This document shows positions 7,777 through 15,969 of a stretch of 38,925 nt of DNA, in pieces. The notes under the pieces were generated by a model. It saw only the letters and a list, made by a program, of their open reading frames with translations, was not told the origin of the DNA and did no database searches. How positions within the stretch are numbered: position 1 is the first letter of the stretch; each line of letters opens with the position of its first letter. The stretch comes from an uncultured Clostridia bacterium (lineage in GTDB: Bacteria; Bacillota; Clostridia; UBA1381), in the NCBI GenBank assembly GCA_934486495.1, contig CAKSPW010000017.1, positions 1-38,925 of the forward strand. The letters are read 5' to 3'. The position numbers and the translations under genes are program-made.

Positions 7777-10056
7777 TTAATTTGATGTTTCCATGAGTAA
7801 ACCGATAATTTTTGCACATTCACCCCTTGTTATATTGCCGAACGGTCTTAGTGTTCCGTCCGAATAACCGCCGATTATTTTTTTCTCAGCCAGAATATTT
7901 ACATAATTTATCGCATAGTCGGGTACATCTGACAAATCAGAGAATTCAGCCTTGTAATCGGTTTGCGTTTCTTTTAAAACTCTGCCGATAACCGCTATCG
8001 CCTCAGAACGGGTCAGCATATCGTTCGGTGCGAAATATTTTTTTGTTCCTACCGCTCTGCCGTTCATTATTCCCTCCTGAACGACAGCGTTTATATACGG
8101 CTTTACCCAATTTGGCGTCTTTGCGTAATCGGCAAATTCACACTCTCCGTACGAATCCGTATCAAGCTTTAAATATCTCGTGATTATCGCCGCAAACTCA
8201 CCGCGCGTTATAAAACTGTCGGGACGGTAAAATGTTTGCACGCCGTTTGTTTCGCCTTTTAAAATATTTTCACTATACAGTTTTTCGGCGTAATCTCTCG
8301 CCCAGTGATTTTCCATGTCGGCAAATATTGCACTTTGCAAAACTTTGACAGCTACCGAAAGAGTTTTTTCGCCTGCTCTTATATATATATTTCCGTTTGC
8401 GGCACCATCGGCAGCTGTAAAATTACCGTTTTTGTCTATACTTCCCACATTGTCGTCACAGCTGAAAGAATAGCACGACTCATCACTGTTTAAAATAACT
8501 CCGTTTACATATGCATTTGCGCTTATTTTTGCCGTTTCACCGCTTTTTATATCAAGCGTGCTGATTTGATTTCCGTCAGCATACGCCTTTATTTCATCGG
8601 GAGTTTCATACACGTCATAACAGATATTCGTGCTTGCGTTGCCTACGCTCGCCTTTACATATACTGTGCCGGAGCCGCTTAATTTGACATCGTTTCCGTT
8701 TAATACGGCATTTGCATCACCGGAGTCCTCAACGCTGTATACCACCGCGCTTTTATCCATAGGAAACTCTGCTGTATCCAAAAGCTCCTTTAAATTAAGC
8801 GTTTCGGTATATCCCGAAAGAAAGTTTCTGTTTTCCGATATATCAAAACTAAACGTTTCCGCAATTCCCGTTGCAACTCTTTGGTCTTTTAAAAATATAT
8901 AATTTGCGCATTTTCTGAGTGACCCCTCCGACGGACTGTTTATAACCGAATATTCGCTGCTGCCGGGGAAAATTCCCGCAATTGCCGTCGAGCCGCCGCC
9001 GTCGAGATTAATGGCGTCCACACAGCCAAGCTCCGCCATTCGTTTTGCAAGCGTTTTTATCTGTATTCCCGTGCTGAAATTTTTCTGTCTGCCGTCTATA
9101 ACGTAAAATATTATACTGCCGTCCGCCTTTATTCCGACCGCCGTTCTCGGTGCCGTCCCTGCTTCAAAGTTTGAGTTTACAGTGCCGTTTTCGATAAGTC
9201 TGCCGCCGACGCTGCCCATACCGCTGTCGGCATTGCTCCAAAGATTCTCGTCATACACCGCATTATTTTTAAGCGTCACAACCTCGCCCGGTTCAAGTGA
9301 GCTCATAAAATCAAGCTTTGCGCCGTCGCCGTACGTATTTGTCATTACAAGCACATATTTTCCCTTGGGTATTGAAATCTCGCCGTCATAGTCGAATTTT
9401 TCATCAACTCTCAGCCTTATTTCGCCGCCGAGTGAAAGACTGCCGTCAACCTTTGAAAATATCACATATCTGCAGCTGCCGGACGTTTTTGTCGAACTTC
9501 CGAACATATCGGTAAGAAGATAGCTTGCGCTTATTGTTGGCTGACACCATTTGTTAATACAGTCAAGCTGCATTTCCGAGCCGTTTTCCTTAACAAATTT
9601 ACTTTGGATTTGAAGCCACGAGATAAAAGCACTGCCGTCGCTGTTAAAGCCTATCGCATTTTGTCCCGTCGTATCCGAGGTCAGTATTTCACCGTTTGAG
9701 ATTGTGTGTCCCATAGGTATTCCCGTTTTAAACGAAAAATAATCGGCATTTATTCCGATAAGCGGCTTCATTCCGTTATTTTTCATATAGTCAATAGTCT
9801 GAGTTATCGTTCTTTTTCCGTAAATCTTATCACCGTTTACAACAACCGGAACAATCCCGTCGTTCGGCTTATAATCAACATAATACTCTCTCTGATAATT
9901 TTTCGAATCATTATAAACATTTTGATAAAACGTCGTTTTTCCGTACATATATGTGCTGAAGCTCTCAACAACATTTCCGAGCACATCCGCAAACGCATTT
10001 ATTTCAAACGCAACCGTCATAAAACACGCAATAAGCGCAACCGTCTTTTTTTTCAT
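7777..10056 (-). CDS. SLH-anchored secreted phosphodiester glycosidase (NAGPA domain)
   Basis: This is a 759-residue exported protein. A signal peptide starts MKKKTVALIACFMTVAFEI and ends near INAFA. The catalytic domain (about residues 90-392) belongs to the phosphodiester glycosidase family named after the mammalian mannose-6-phosphate uncovering enzyme: it has GINADYF (101-107), TAPRTAVGI and the signature NLDGGGST near residues 350-357. A central region of ~180 residues looks like Ig-type beta domains. The C-terminus (~578-759) holds three SLH repeats, each with the ITRGE/LTRSE-type core, which bind pyruvylated secondary wall polymers. The product should therefore sit on the cell wall and cleave sugar phosphodiester bonds, perhaps in teichoic-acid-like or capsular polymers (inference). 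ATG 10056 is chosen because GGAG lies 9 bases upstream; an in-frame ATG at 10065 and TTG at 10071 have no usable site. The gene is monocistronic and divergent from the MATE operon. Confidence 0.88.
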   Translation of the reverse strand: MKKKTVALIACFMTVAFEINAFADVLGNVVESFSTYMYGKTTFYQNVYNDSKNYQREYYVDYKPNDGIVPVVVNGDKIYGKRTITQTIDYMKNNGMKPLIGINADYFSFKTGIPMGHTISNGEILTSDTTGQNAIGFNSDGSAFISWLQIQSKFVKENGSEMQLDCINKWCQPTISASYLLTDMFGSSTKTSGSCRYVIFSKVDGSLSLGGEIRLRVDEKFDYDGEISIPKGKYVLVMTNTYGDGAKLDFMSSLEPGEVVTLKNNAVYDENLWSNADSGMGSVGGRLIENGTVNSNFEAGTAPRTAVGIKADGSIIFYVIDGRQKNFSTGIQIKTLAKRMAELGCVDAINLDGGGSTAIAGIFPGSSEYSVINSPSEGSLRKCANYIFLKDQRVATGIAETFSFDISENRNFLSGYTETLNLKELLDTAEFPMDKSAVVYSVEDSGDANAVLNGNDVKLSGSGTVYVKASVGNASTNICYDVYETPDEIKAYADGNQISTLDIKSGETAKISANAYVNGVILNSDESCYSFSCDDNVGSIDKNGNFTAADGAANGNIYIRAGEKTLSVAVKVLQSAIFADMENHWARDYAEKLYSENILKGETNGVQTFYRPDSFITRGEFAAIITRYLKLDTDSYGECEFADYAKTPNWVKPYINAVVQEGIMNGRAVGTKKYFAPNDMLTRSEAIAVIGRVLKETQTDYKAEFSDLSDVPDYAINYVNILAEKKIIGGYSDGTLRPFGNITRGECAKIIGLLMETSN

Positions 10057-10091
10057 AGCTTTCATCTCCAATTAATTTTACATACTCTTAT

Positions 10092-10120
10092 ATTCTACCA
10101 CATACTTTTAAATATGTAAA
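10092..10120 (-). promoter_or_regulatory. Sigma-A promoter of the phosphodiester glycosidase gene
   Basis: On the minus strand TTTACA (10115-10120), 17 bases and TAGAAT (10092-10097), with TGG directly before the -10 box. The -35 region sits inside TATTTACATATT, which is repeated exactly at the AraC-operon promoter (26112-26123). Confidence 0.65.
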
Positions 10121-10186
10121 TAGAACAAGTTAATAATTAATAAAACTGTTACATTTGATACAATTGTAAATTTTTCTTGTTTTGTA

Positions 10187-10215
10187 TTGACATATTTTGC
10201 GAAATGAGATATACT
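10187..10215 (+). promoter_or_regulatory. Sigma-A promoter of the MATE-HAD-rodA operon
   Basis: A consensus TTGACA (10187-10192), a 17-base spacer and TATACT (10210-10215) precede the strong ribosome binding site AGGAGG at 10241-10246. It is divergent from the glycosidase promoter. Confidence 0.8.
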
Positions 10216-10257
10216 TAAGAGTGTTGCATCAACATATAGCAGGAGGTAATTTATTAA

Positions 10258-11628
10258 ATGAGTGAGGTTTCAAAAGAAAATAAAATGGGCATAATGCCTG
10301 TGGGAAAACTTATTTTTTCCATGTCGTTTCCTATGATGGTTTCAATGCTTGTACAAGCTCTTTACAACATAGTCGACTCAATATTCGTATCAAAAATATG
10401 TGAAAATGCGCTTACCGCCGTTTCACTTGCTTTCCCGGTTCAAAACCTTATGTCGAGCGTCGGCGTCGGAACAGCTATCGGTGTAAACGCCATACTTTCA
10501 AAATTTCTTGGGCAAAAGCGTCCCGAAAAAGCGTCGGAAAGTGCGGAAAACGGTATATTTCTTGCAATAATAAGCTATATTGTGTTTGCGGTTGCGGGAC
10601 TTGCTTTTTCAAAATTCTATTTCAGCGTTCAAACATCTGATGAGCAAATATTGGAATTCGGAAATTCATACCTTAAAATAGTATCCGTTTTGTCATTCGG
10701 AATGTTTATGCAGCTTATGCTTGAACGACTTCTTCTTTCAACCGGAAAAACAGTGTTCTCAATGTGCAGTCAGCTTATAGGTGCTGTTGTAAATATTATA
10801 TTTGACCCTATTTTCATATTCGGTCTTTTCGGCTGTCCGAAAATGGGTGTTGCCGGTGCGGCATACGCAACCGTACTCGGTCAGTTTATTGCGGCAATTG
10901 CGGCATTTGTATTTAACATTAAATTCAACAAGGAAATTTCACTGTTTGGAGCTCGCTTTAAACCGAACGGTGAAATGATAAAAAAGATTTATGCCGTCGG
11001 AGTGCCTTCAATTATAATGATGTCAATCGGCTCTGTAATGACATTCGGTATGAACAAAATCCTGCTTGCGTTTTCATCAACCGCAGCGGCTGTATTCGGA
11101 GTTTACTTTAAGCTTCAAAGCTTTGTGTTTATGCCCGTATTCGGTATAAACTCCGGTATGGTTCCGGTTATAGCGTACAATTACGGTGCAGGAGATAAAA
11201 AGAGAATTACAAAAACAATAAAAATCTGCGCAATCGCCGCCGTATGCATCATGGTGGCGGGTTTTGCGGTAATGCAGCTTATCCCCGACGTACTGCTGTC
11301 GCTGTTTGAAGCATCGCCGACAATGATAGAAATAGGGAGCATATCGCTTAGAATTATAAGTATCAGCTTCCCGTTTGCAGGCTTTTGTATAATAATGGGT
11401 TCAACCTTCCAGGCTCTCGGCGACGGCGTAAAAAGTATGATAACGTCAATATTCCGTCAGCTTGTTGTGCTTCTCCCCTCGGCGTATCTTCTTTCGCTGA
11501 CAGGAAACGTAAACAACGTATGGTGGGCATTTCCGATATCGGAGATTTTCTCACTTGTAATAAGTCTTATATTTGTGGTAAGCATATATAAAAGTAAAAT
11601 AAAACCTTTGGGAGAGCAAAATGTGTGA
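10258..11628 (+). CDS. MATE family multidrug/cation antiporter
   Basis: This 456-residue integral membrane protein has about 12 hydrophobic segments in two repeated halves. It opens with MSFPMMVSMLVQALYNIVDS, the typical first helix of the MepA/NorM group of MATE exporters, which expel drugs or metabolites in exchange for Na+ or H+. The second half shows the matching GINSGMVPVIAYNYGA segment. Length is normal for the family. AGGAGG lies 11 bases before the ATG. The last 8 bases overlap the next gene, so the two are translationally coupled. The substrate cannot be read from sequence. The link to RodA suggests housekeeping operon traffic rather than a clear pathway. Confidence 0.93.
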   Translation: MSEVSKENKMGIMPVGKLIFSMSFPMMVSMLVQALYNIVDSIFVSKICENALTAVSLAFPVQNLMSSVGVGTAIGVNAILSKFLGQKRPEKASESAENGIFLAIISYIVFAVAGLAFSKFYFSVQTSDEQILEFGNSYLKIVSVLSFGMFMQLMLERLLLSTGKTVFSMCSQLIGAVVNIIFDPIFIFGLFGCPKMGVAGAAYATVLGQFIAAIAAFVFNIKFNKEISLFGARFKPNGEMIKKIYAVGVPSIIMMSIGSVMTFGMNKILLAFSSTAAAVFGVYFKLQSFVFMPVFGINSGMVPVIAYNYGAGDKKRITKTIKICAIAAVCIMVAGFAVMQLIPDVLLSLFEASPTMIEIGSISLRIISISFPFAGFCIIMGSTFQALGDGVKSMITSIFRQLVVLLPSAYLLSLTGNVNNVWWAFPISEIFSLVISLIFVVSIYKSKIKPLGEQNV

Positions 11629-12280
11629 TATAATTCTTTTTGACCTTGACGGAACTCTTTCGTTTTCCGATGAGGGGATAACAAACTGCGTAAAATATGC
11701 GCTTGAAAGCTTCGGAATTAACGAAACGGATTATAAGAAGCTGCTGCTTTTCATAGGTCCTCCGCTTAAGGACGGATTTATGGAATACTACGGCTTTGAC
11801 GAAGAAAAAGCAATTAAGGCAGTTAATAAGTACAGAGAAAGATATGCGGTAAAAGGGTATCTTGAAAACAGGATTGTGCCGGGTATTTGCGACACATTAA
11901 AGACGCTTAAGGACAGCGGTGCGAAAATAGTATTGGCAACATCAAAGCCGATTGAATTTTCACTTAAAATACTTAAGATTTTTGAGATTTACGATTATTT
12001 TGACGAGTTTGTCGGTGCCGAAATGCATGGCAAGCTAAATGAAAAGAAAGATATTATTGCCGAGGTTATTCGCCGTATCGGTGAGGACAAAAAGCCCCGC
12101 ATGATTATGGTCGGGGATCGCAAAATGGATATTCTCGGCGCAAAGGAAAACGGTATTAAATCAATCGGCGTAAGCTACGGCTATGCGCCTGCCGGGGAGC
12201 TTGAAGCTGCCGGTGCGGATTATATTGCAAACTCCGCGGAAGATATTACAAAAATAGTTTTCGATTTAAAGGAACGGTAA
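11621..12280 (+). CDS. HAD-family phosphatase, phosphoglycolate phosphatase-like
   Basis: This 219-residue cytoplasmic HAD hydrolase has motif I FDLDGTL at residues ~7-13 (catalytic Asp nucleophile and general acid Asp), motif II ATSKP near 107, and motif IV VGDRKMDILGAKENG near 165, with the mobile helical cap between. It resembles the Gph/PpaX group, which dephosphorylates phosphoglycolate, pyrophosphate or other small phosphates. The exact substrate is not determinable. Its ATG lies inside the MATE stop region (8-base overlap), and its stop is 1 base from the rodA start, so it is the middle gene of a tight operon. Confidence 0.88.
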   Translation: MCDIILFDLDGTLSFSDEGITNCVKYALESFGINETDYKKLLLFIGPPLKDGFMEYYGFDEEKAIKAVNKYRERYAVKGYLENRIVPGICDTLKTLKDSGAKIVLATSKPIEFSLKILKIFEIYDYFDEFVGAEMHGKLNEKKDIIAEVIRRIGEDKKPRMIMVGDRKMDILGAKENGIKSIGVSYGYAPAGELEAAGADYIANSAEDITKIVFDLKER

Positions 12281-12281
12281 A

Positions 12282-13406
12282 ATGAGCAAAAATTTTTCAC
12301 AAAATTCGATTATCACAAAAGAATTTGACTGGTTTTTGGCATTTGTTGCGTCGGCGCTGTCGATATTCGGACTTTTTGCCGTCTATTCCGCCACGCTTTC
12401 AAGCGGCGGAACATCGAGTGTTGCCGTACAGCTCATCGCCGCCGTAATCGGTATGGGACTTATGTTTTTTCTCTGCTTTTTCGACTATGAGCAGTTTATG
12501 CCGATAATAAAATATATATACGTATTTTTTGTTGTGTTTCTTATACTCGTTCTTGTAACCGGAACAACAGGAAAATGGGGGTCAAAAAGCTGGATAAAAA
12601 TCGGTCCTGTCAGCCTTCAGCCGTCCGAATTTGCAAAAGCATGCTTTATAATTACGCTTTCGTATCATTTATCAATGGTAAAGGACACTGTAAACAAGCC
12701 AATTGTCTTAACAGGACTTCTGCTTCATCTTGCCGTACCGGTTGCGCTTATTTTACTTCAGCCGGATGTCGGAACGGCAATTGTGTTCGTATTTATATTC
12801 TGCGTTATGCTGTTTTCGGCAAAGCTTTCGTACAAATACATCATTCCATGCGTTTTGACCGTGCTTGCGGCGCTGCCTGTCGGATACAGATTTTTAAACA
12901 CATTTCAAAAAAACAGAATAAGAGTATTCTTTAACCCCGAACTTGAACCCCTTAAAAGCGGATATAACGTTATTCAGTCAAAAATAGCCGTCGGTTCGGG
13001 TGAATTGTCGGGTAAAGGATACTTAAACGGGCCGCAAAATCAGCTCGGATTTCTGCCGGCAAAATCGACCGACTTTATATTCAGCAGTATATCCGAGGAG
13101 TTTGGATTTATCGGCTCGGCGCTGATTATTTTGGCGTTGTTTATTATTATTTTCAAGTGCATACGCACAGCAATAAAATCGGACAATCTGTTCGGAAGAT
13201 ATATATGCATGGGCGTGTCGGCTATGCTGTTTTTCCATACGGTTGAAAATATAGGAATGTGCATCGGACTTTTGCCTGTAACCGGTATTCCGCTTCCGTT
13301 TTTAAGCTACGGCGGAACATCGCTTATAACGAATCTTGCAAGCGTCGGGCTTGTCATGAGCGTGGCATATCACAATAAGCCGAGAAGTACAATCGAATTA
13401 AAATAA
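12282..13406 (+). CDS. rodA: RodA/FtsW/SpoVE-family peptidoglycan glycosyltransferase
   Basis: This SEDS-family membrane protein of 374 residues has about 10 transmembrane segments. SEDS proteins polymerise lipid II into glycan strands with a partner class B penicillin-binding protein. Visible signatures are GSKSWIKIGPVSLQPSEFAK, the conserved acidic site in LLQPDVGTA, the extracellular loop GFLPAKSTDFIFSSISEE, and the family pattern LPVTGIPLPFLSYGG near the C-terminus. The compact length and the absence of an FtsW-like C-terminal tail favour RodA (elongation), but SpoVE or FtsW remain possible because no partner PBP gene is adjacent. The ATG follows the HAD stop by one base, and its ribosome binding site (AAGGAACGG) lies inside the HAD gene. 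Confidence 0.88.
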   Translation: MSKNFSQNSIITKEFDWFLAFVASALSIFGLFAVYSATLSSGGTSSVAVQLIAAVIGMGLMFFLCFFDYEQFMPIIKYIYVFFVVFLILVLVTGTTGKWGSKSWIKIGPVSLQPSEFAKACFIITLSYHLSMVKDTVNKPIVLTGLLLHLAVPVALILLQPDVGTAIVFVFIFCVMLFSAKLSYKYIIPCVLTVLAALPVGYRFLNTFQKNRIRVFFNPELEPLKSGYNVIQSKIAVGSGELSGKGYLNGPQNQLGFLPAKSTDFIFSSISEEFGFIGSALIILALFIIIFKCIRTAIKSDNLFGRYICMGVSAMLFFHTVENIGMCIGLLPVTGIPLPFLSYGGTSLITNLASVGLVMSVAYHNKPRSTIELK

Positions 13407-13412
13407 ATATTT

Positions 13413-13462
13413 ACAAATGAGGTAAACGACAAAGGCTCTAAAAATCTCACACCTGCATTTGT
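13413..13462 (+). other. Long inverted repeat after rodA, possible weak terminator
   Basis: ACAAATGAGGT (13413-13423) can pair with the complement at 13451-13462 with one bulged G, enclosing a 27-base loop and followed by TTTATAAG. It may end the MATE-HAD-rodA transcript but lacks a solid U-run. Nothing else is evident in 13463-13560. Confidence 0.3.
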
Positions 13463-13560
13463 TTATAAGACCTAATCCGCTACCTTCAAAAAATTCTGCC
13501 TCGTATAAACTGAAATTGTGCTATTAAAAAAAAGTTAAGAAAAAAATAATAATTTATCGC

Positions 13561-13589
13561 TTGACAATTCAAAAATCGCATTGTATAAT
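13561..13589 (+). promoter_or_regulatory. Consensus sigma-A promoter of fucO
   Basis: TTGACA (13561-13566), a 17-base spacer and TATAAT (13584-13589) are a perfect match to the sigma-A consensus. The leader to the start codon is about 65 bases. This is the strongest promoter in the window and suggests high expression. Confidence 0.9.
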
Positions 13590-13660
13590 GAAGGTGATTG
13601 ATACATAGGATATGCATTAATCAAATAATTCCAAAGTCAAAAAAAGAAAGGCGGATTTTT

Positions 13661-14806
13661 ATGAACAAATTTATGCTGAATGAAACTTCTTACCATGGCG
13701 CAGGTGCCATAAACGCAATTCCCGATGAAATAAAAAGTCGCGGTTTTAAAAAGGCTTTTGTTGCATCAGACCCCGACCTTGTTAAATTCGGTGTTTCCAA
13801 AAAAGTTACCGACATAATCGAAAAAGCCGGTATCGACTATACGCTCTATTCGGATATAAAACCCAATCCTACAATCGAAAATGTTCAGCATGGTGTTAAG
13901 GAATTTAAAGAAAGCGGCGCAGATTGTATAGTTGCAATCGGCGGCGGCTCATCTATGGATACGTCAAAGGCAATCGGAATTATAATTGCAAATCCCGAAT
14001 TTGAAGATGTACGCTCGCTTGAGGGCGTTGCACCGACAAAGAATAAATGCGTTCCTATCATAGCAGTCCCCACAACAGCAGGAACAGCAGCAGAAGTTAC
14101 TATAAACTATGTTATTACAGATGTTGAAAAAAAGCGTAAATTCGTATGTGTAGACGCTCATGACATTCCGGTTGTTGCGGTTGTTGACCCGGATATGATG
14201 TCCACAATGCCGGCATCTCTTACCGCCGCTACGGGTATGGACGCTCTGACTCACGCTATTGAGGGATATATCACAAAAGGCGCATGGGAGCTTTCGGATA
14301 TGTTCCATATTAAAGCAATCGAAATAATTGCACGCTCACTGCGCGACGCTGTTAAAAACGAAAAATCGGGCAGAGAGGGAATGGCTCTCGGTCAATATGT
14401 TGCCGGTATGGGATTTTCAAACGTCGGTTTGGGTGTTGACCACTCGATGGCTCACACGCTTTCGGCTTATTATGATACTCCGCACGGAAAGGCGTGCGCT
14501 ATTCTTCTCCCTGCCGTTATGGCTTACAACGCCGAGTACACAGGCGAAAAATATAAGGATATAGCAAAAGCAATGGGCGTTGAGGGTGTTGACAGCATGA
14601 CTCAGGAGCAATACCGCAAAGCAGCCGTTGATGCTGTACGCAAGCTTTCGGAGGATGTCGGTATTCCGTCAACTCTTAAAGGTATCGTAAAGGAAGAAGA
14701 TATTCCGGAGCTTTCAAAATCGGCATACGCTGACGCTTGCCGCCCGGGTAACCCGAGAGATACAAGTGTTGAAGAAATCGCTGAAATTTATAAAAGCCTG
14801 CTTTAA
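13661..14806 (+). CDS. fucO: Lactaldehyde reductase (1,2-propanediol oxidoreductase), iron-dependent alcohol dehydrogenase
   Basis: This 381-residue group III metal-dependent alcohol dehydrogenase is very close to E. coli FucO, which reduces L-lactaldehyde from fucose or rhamnose breakdown to 1,2-propanediol with NADH. The nucleotide-binding GGGSSMDTSKAIG is at ~94-107 and the family block PTTAGTAAEVTINYVITD at ~137-154. The metal ligands D194, H198, H261 and H275 align with D196, H200, H263 and H277 of E. coli FucO. ATG 13661 follows AAAGGCGG; a longer frame starting with TTG at 13598 has no ribosome binding site and lies almost on the promoter. The gene stands alone between its own promoter and a strong terminator. 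With no fucose or rhamnose kinase or aldolase nearby, its partners must lie elsewhere. Confidence 0.93.
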   Translation: MNKFMLNETSYHGAGAINAIPDEIKSRGFKKAFVASDPDLVKFGVSKKVTDIIEKAGIDYTLYSDIKPNPTIENVQHGVKEFKESGADCIVAIGGGSSMDTSKAIGIIIANPEFEDVRSLEGVAPTKNKCVPIIAVPTTAGTAAEVTINYVITDVEKKRKFVCVDAHDIPVVAVVDPDMMSTMPASLTAATGMDALTHAIEGYITKGAWELSDMFHIKAIEIIARSLRDAVKNEKSGREGMALGQYVAGMGFSNVGLGVDHSMAHTLSAYYDTPHGKACAILLPAVMAYNAEYTGEKYKDIAKAMGVEGVDSMTQEQYRKAAVDAVRKLSEDVGIPSTLKGIVKEEDIPELSKSAYADACRPGNPRDTSVEEIAEIYKSLL

Positions 14807-14816
14807 AAATAAAAAC

Positions 14817-14833
14817 GGGGCAGTTTAAAAAGT
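14817..14833 (+). repeat. Half copy of a GGGGCTGTTTAAAAAGT hairpin arm
   Basis: GGGGCAGTTTAAAAAGT matches 16 of 17 bases of the arm found in the full hairpin at 21230-21267 (read on the minus strand). The pairing arm is missing here and the sequence runs directly into another terminator, as if the element had been cut. Confidence 0.45.
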
Positions 14834-15155
14834 CCTAAAATCACAAAAAGGATCTCCGGTTGAGATCCTTTTTGATTTTCTTGAAGCAAGCGATGAGGAT
14901 CTTTCGGCATTTTCGCCCGCCATTACATCTGCGCTTAAAATTATAGAAAATGAATATCAAAATCATGACTTTTGCCCTGCCTACATTTCAGGGAAGCTCA
15001 ACATGAACACAACCTACTTAAACAGATTGTTTAAAGAATCTGTCGGCATTAGTATTGTAAATTATATGAAAGAAAATAAACAAAAACACATATCGCAGCA
15101 GTTCTGTTTGGATTATGCTTTTCCCGCCTCTCTTATGACACGCTTTCATGCCTGA
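14829..15155 (+). pseudogene. AraC-family regulator remnant
   Basis: A frame open from 14829 to the TGA at 15153-15155 encodes a recognisable part of an AraC-type DNA-binding domain: EILFDFLEASDED, then ALKIIENEYQNHDFCPAYIS, GKLNMNTTYLNRLFKESVGI and SIVNYMKENKQKH. These match the first helix-turn-helix and the linker helix. There is no start codon with a ribosome binding site in front, and the second helix-turn-helix is absent: after KQKH the frame reads QQFCLDYAFPASLM and stops. The fragment therefore lacks both ends. Its tail overlaps the 3' end of the opposing response-regulator gene by 10 bases. It may be a relic of a regulator that once neighboured fucO. Confidence 0.7.
14845..14873 (+). 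terminator. Strong intrinsic terminator after fucO
   Basis: A perfect 12-bp stem, AAAAAGGATCTC (14845-14856) with GAGATCCTTTTT (14862-14873), encloses a 5-base loop. It works in both directions in principle. It overlaps the open frame of the AraC remnant. Confidence 0.85.
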
Positions 15156-15820
15156 CTCATAACGTATCCTATACCGTTTTGAGTTTTTATATAAACAGGA
15201 TTTGATGAATCCTTTTCTATCTTTTTTCTGATATTGACTATATTGACACGAAGGATTTTATTATCATTCGGAACAAACGGCCCCCACACAGCCTTCATTA
15301 TGTACTCATGAGTTAAGACGCTGCCCGGATTTCTGCATAAAAGCTCTGTGATTTTATACTCTGTAGGCGTAAGGCAAATTGTTTCTCCGAATACGGTTAC
15401 GCTTCTTTTTGAAAAATCAATTTCAAAATCTCCGCACACATACTTATCCTCCGAGCCATCGCCATGCCGCATACGGGCAACTGCCCTTTTTATCCTCGCA
15501 AGCAATTCACGGGGTGACACGGCAGGCCTTATAAAATCGTCGGCTCCGTTTTCAAAAGCCGAAACAACATCCTCCTCTGCATTTTTGGAATACACAAATA
15601 TCGGAACGGGCGAAAATTCTCTTATTCTTTCGCACAAAGCGCTTATACTCATATCACAAACACCCGTAATTATTACAAGCTGCACCGCATTCTCATGCAC
15701 GATTCTCACCGTTTCCGCTCCGCTTTTGAGCAGTAAAACGTCATATCCTCCAACCTTTAAAATCGTGCTTAAGCTCTTCCCTATATGTTCTGCGCCCGAT
15801 ATAACGATTTTATCCTTCAT
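15146..15820 (-). CDS. OmpR/KdpE-like response regulator with a degenerate receiver
   Basis: This 224-residue protein has a receiver-like domain (1-~115) and a C-terminal winged-helix DNA-binding domain (~125-224). The latter resembles KdpE closely: LTPTEYKITELLCRNPGSVL, KAVWGPFVPNDNK and a YIKTQNGIGYVM end. The receiver lacks its working residues. The acidic pair near residues 8-9 is Ser-Gly, the phospho-acceptor Asp is Thr52 (LVIITG in place of the usual IxxDL), and the conserved Lys near 100 is Arg (DDFIRPAVSP). Phosphorylation by a kinase is therefore unlikely and no histidine kinase gene is nearby. ATG 15820 gives the expected receiver start; a TTG at 15835 is an alternative, but its ribosome binding site lies within a terminator stem. 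No promoter is evident, so expression may depend on read-through from the upstream hibernation-factor gene. Confidence 0.85.
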   Translation of the reverse strand: MKDKIVISGAEHIGKSLSTILKVGGYDVLLLKSGAETVRIVHENAVQLVIITGVCDMSISALCERIREFSPVPIFVYSKNAEEDVVSAFENGADDFIRPAVSPRELLARIKRAVARMRHGDGSEDKYVCGDFEIDFSKRSVTVFGETICLTPTEYKITELLCRNPGSVLTHEYIMKAVWGPFVPNDNKILRVNIVNIRKKIEKDSSNPVYIKTQNGIGYVMSQA

Positions 15821-15833
15821 TTCAATCAACCCC

Positions 15834-15865
15834 AAAAAAGTTGCCGCCTGTAATCAGCGGCAACT
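15834..15865 (-). terminator. Intrinsic terminator after the hibernation-factor gene
   Basis: A perfect 9-bp stem pairs 15857-15865 with 15839-15847 (GC-rich core GCCGC) and is followed on the minus strand by six U. It sits only about 15 bases before the response-regulator start, so it ends or attenuates transcription into that gene. Confidence 0.8.
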
Positions 15866-15880
15866 CGTTTCTCAAATTTC

Positions 15881-15957
15881 CCGATAAGCCGCAACCGGCA
15901 CAATACATAACCTGTCGACTGTCAGTCATCTATATAATTACGGATGCGGCTTATCGG
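15881..15957 (-). other. Long stem-loop in the 3' region of the hibernation-factor gene
   Basis: CCGATAAGCCGCA (15881-15893) is perfectly complementary to 15945-15957, a 13-bp stem closing a 51-base loop that contains a small GACT/AGTC hairpin. With the terminator just after it, the 15836-15960 stretch could be a structured 3' UTR or a small RNA. I see no known riboswitch core. Confidence 0.5.
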
Positions 15958-15969
15958 TTTACAAGGAAT

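Noticed and set aside
15146..15820. KdpE controlling a kdp potassium operon
   Set aside because: No kdp genes or KdpD kinase are nearby and the receiver is degenerate; only the DNA-binding domain is KdpE-like.
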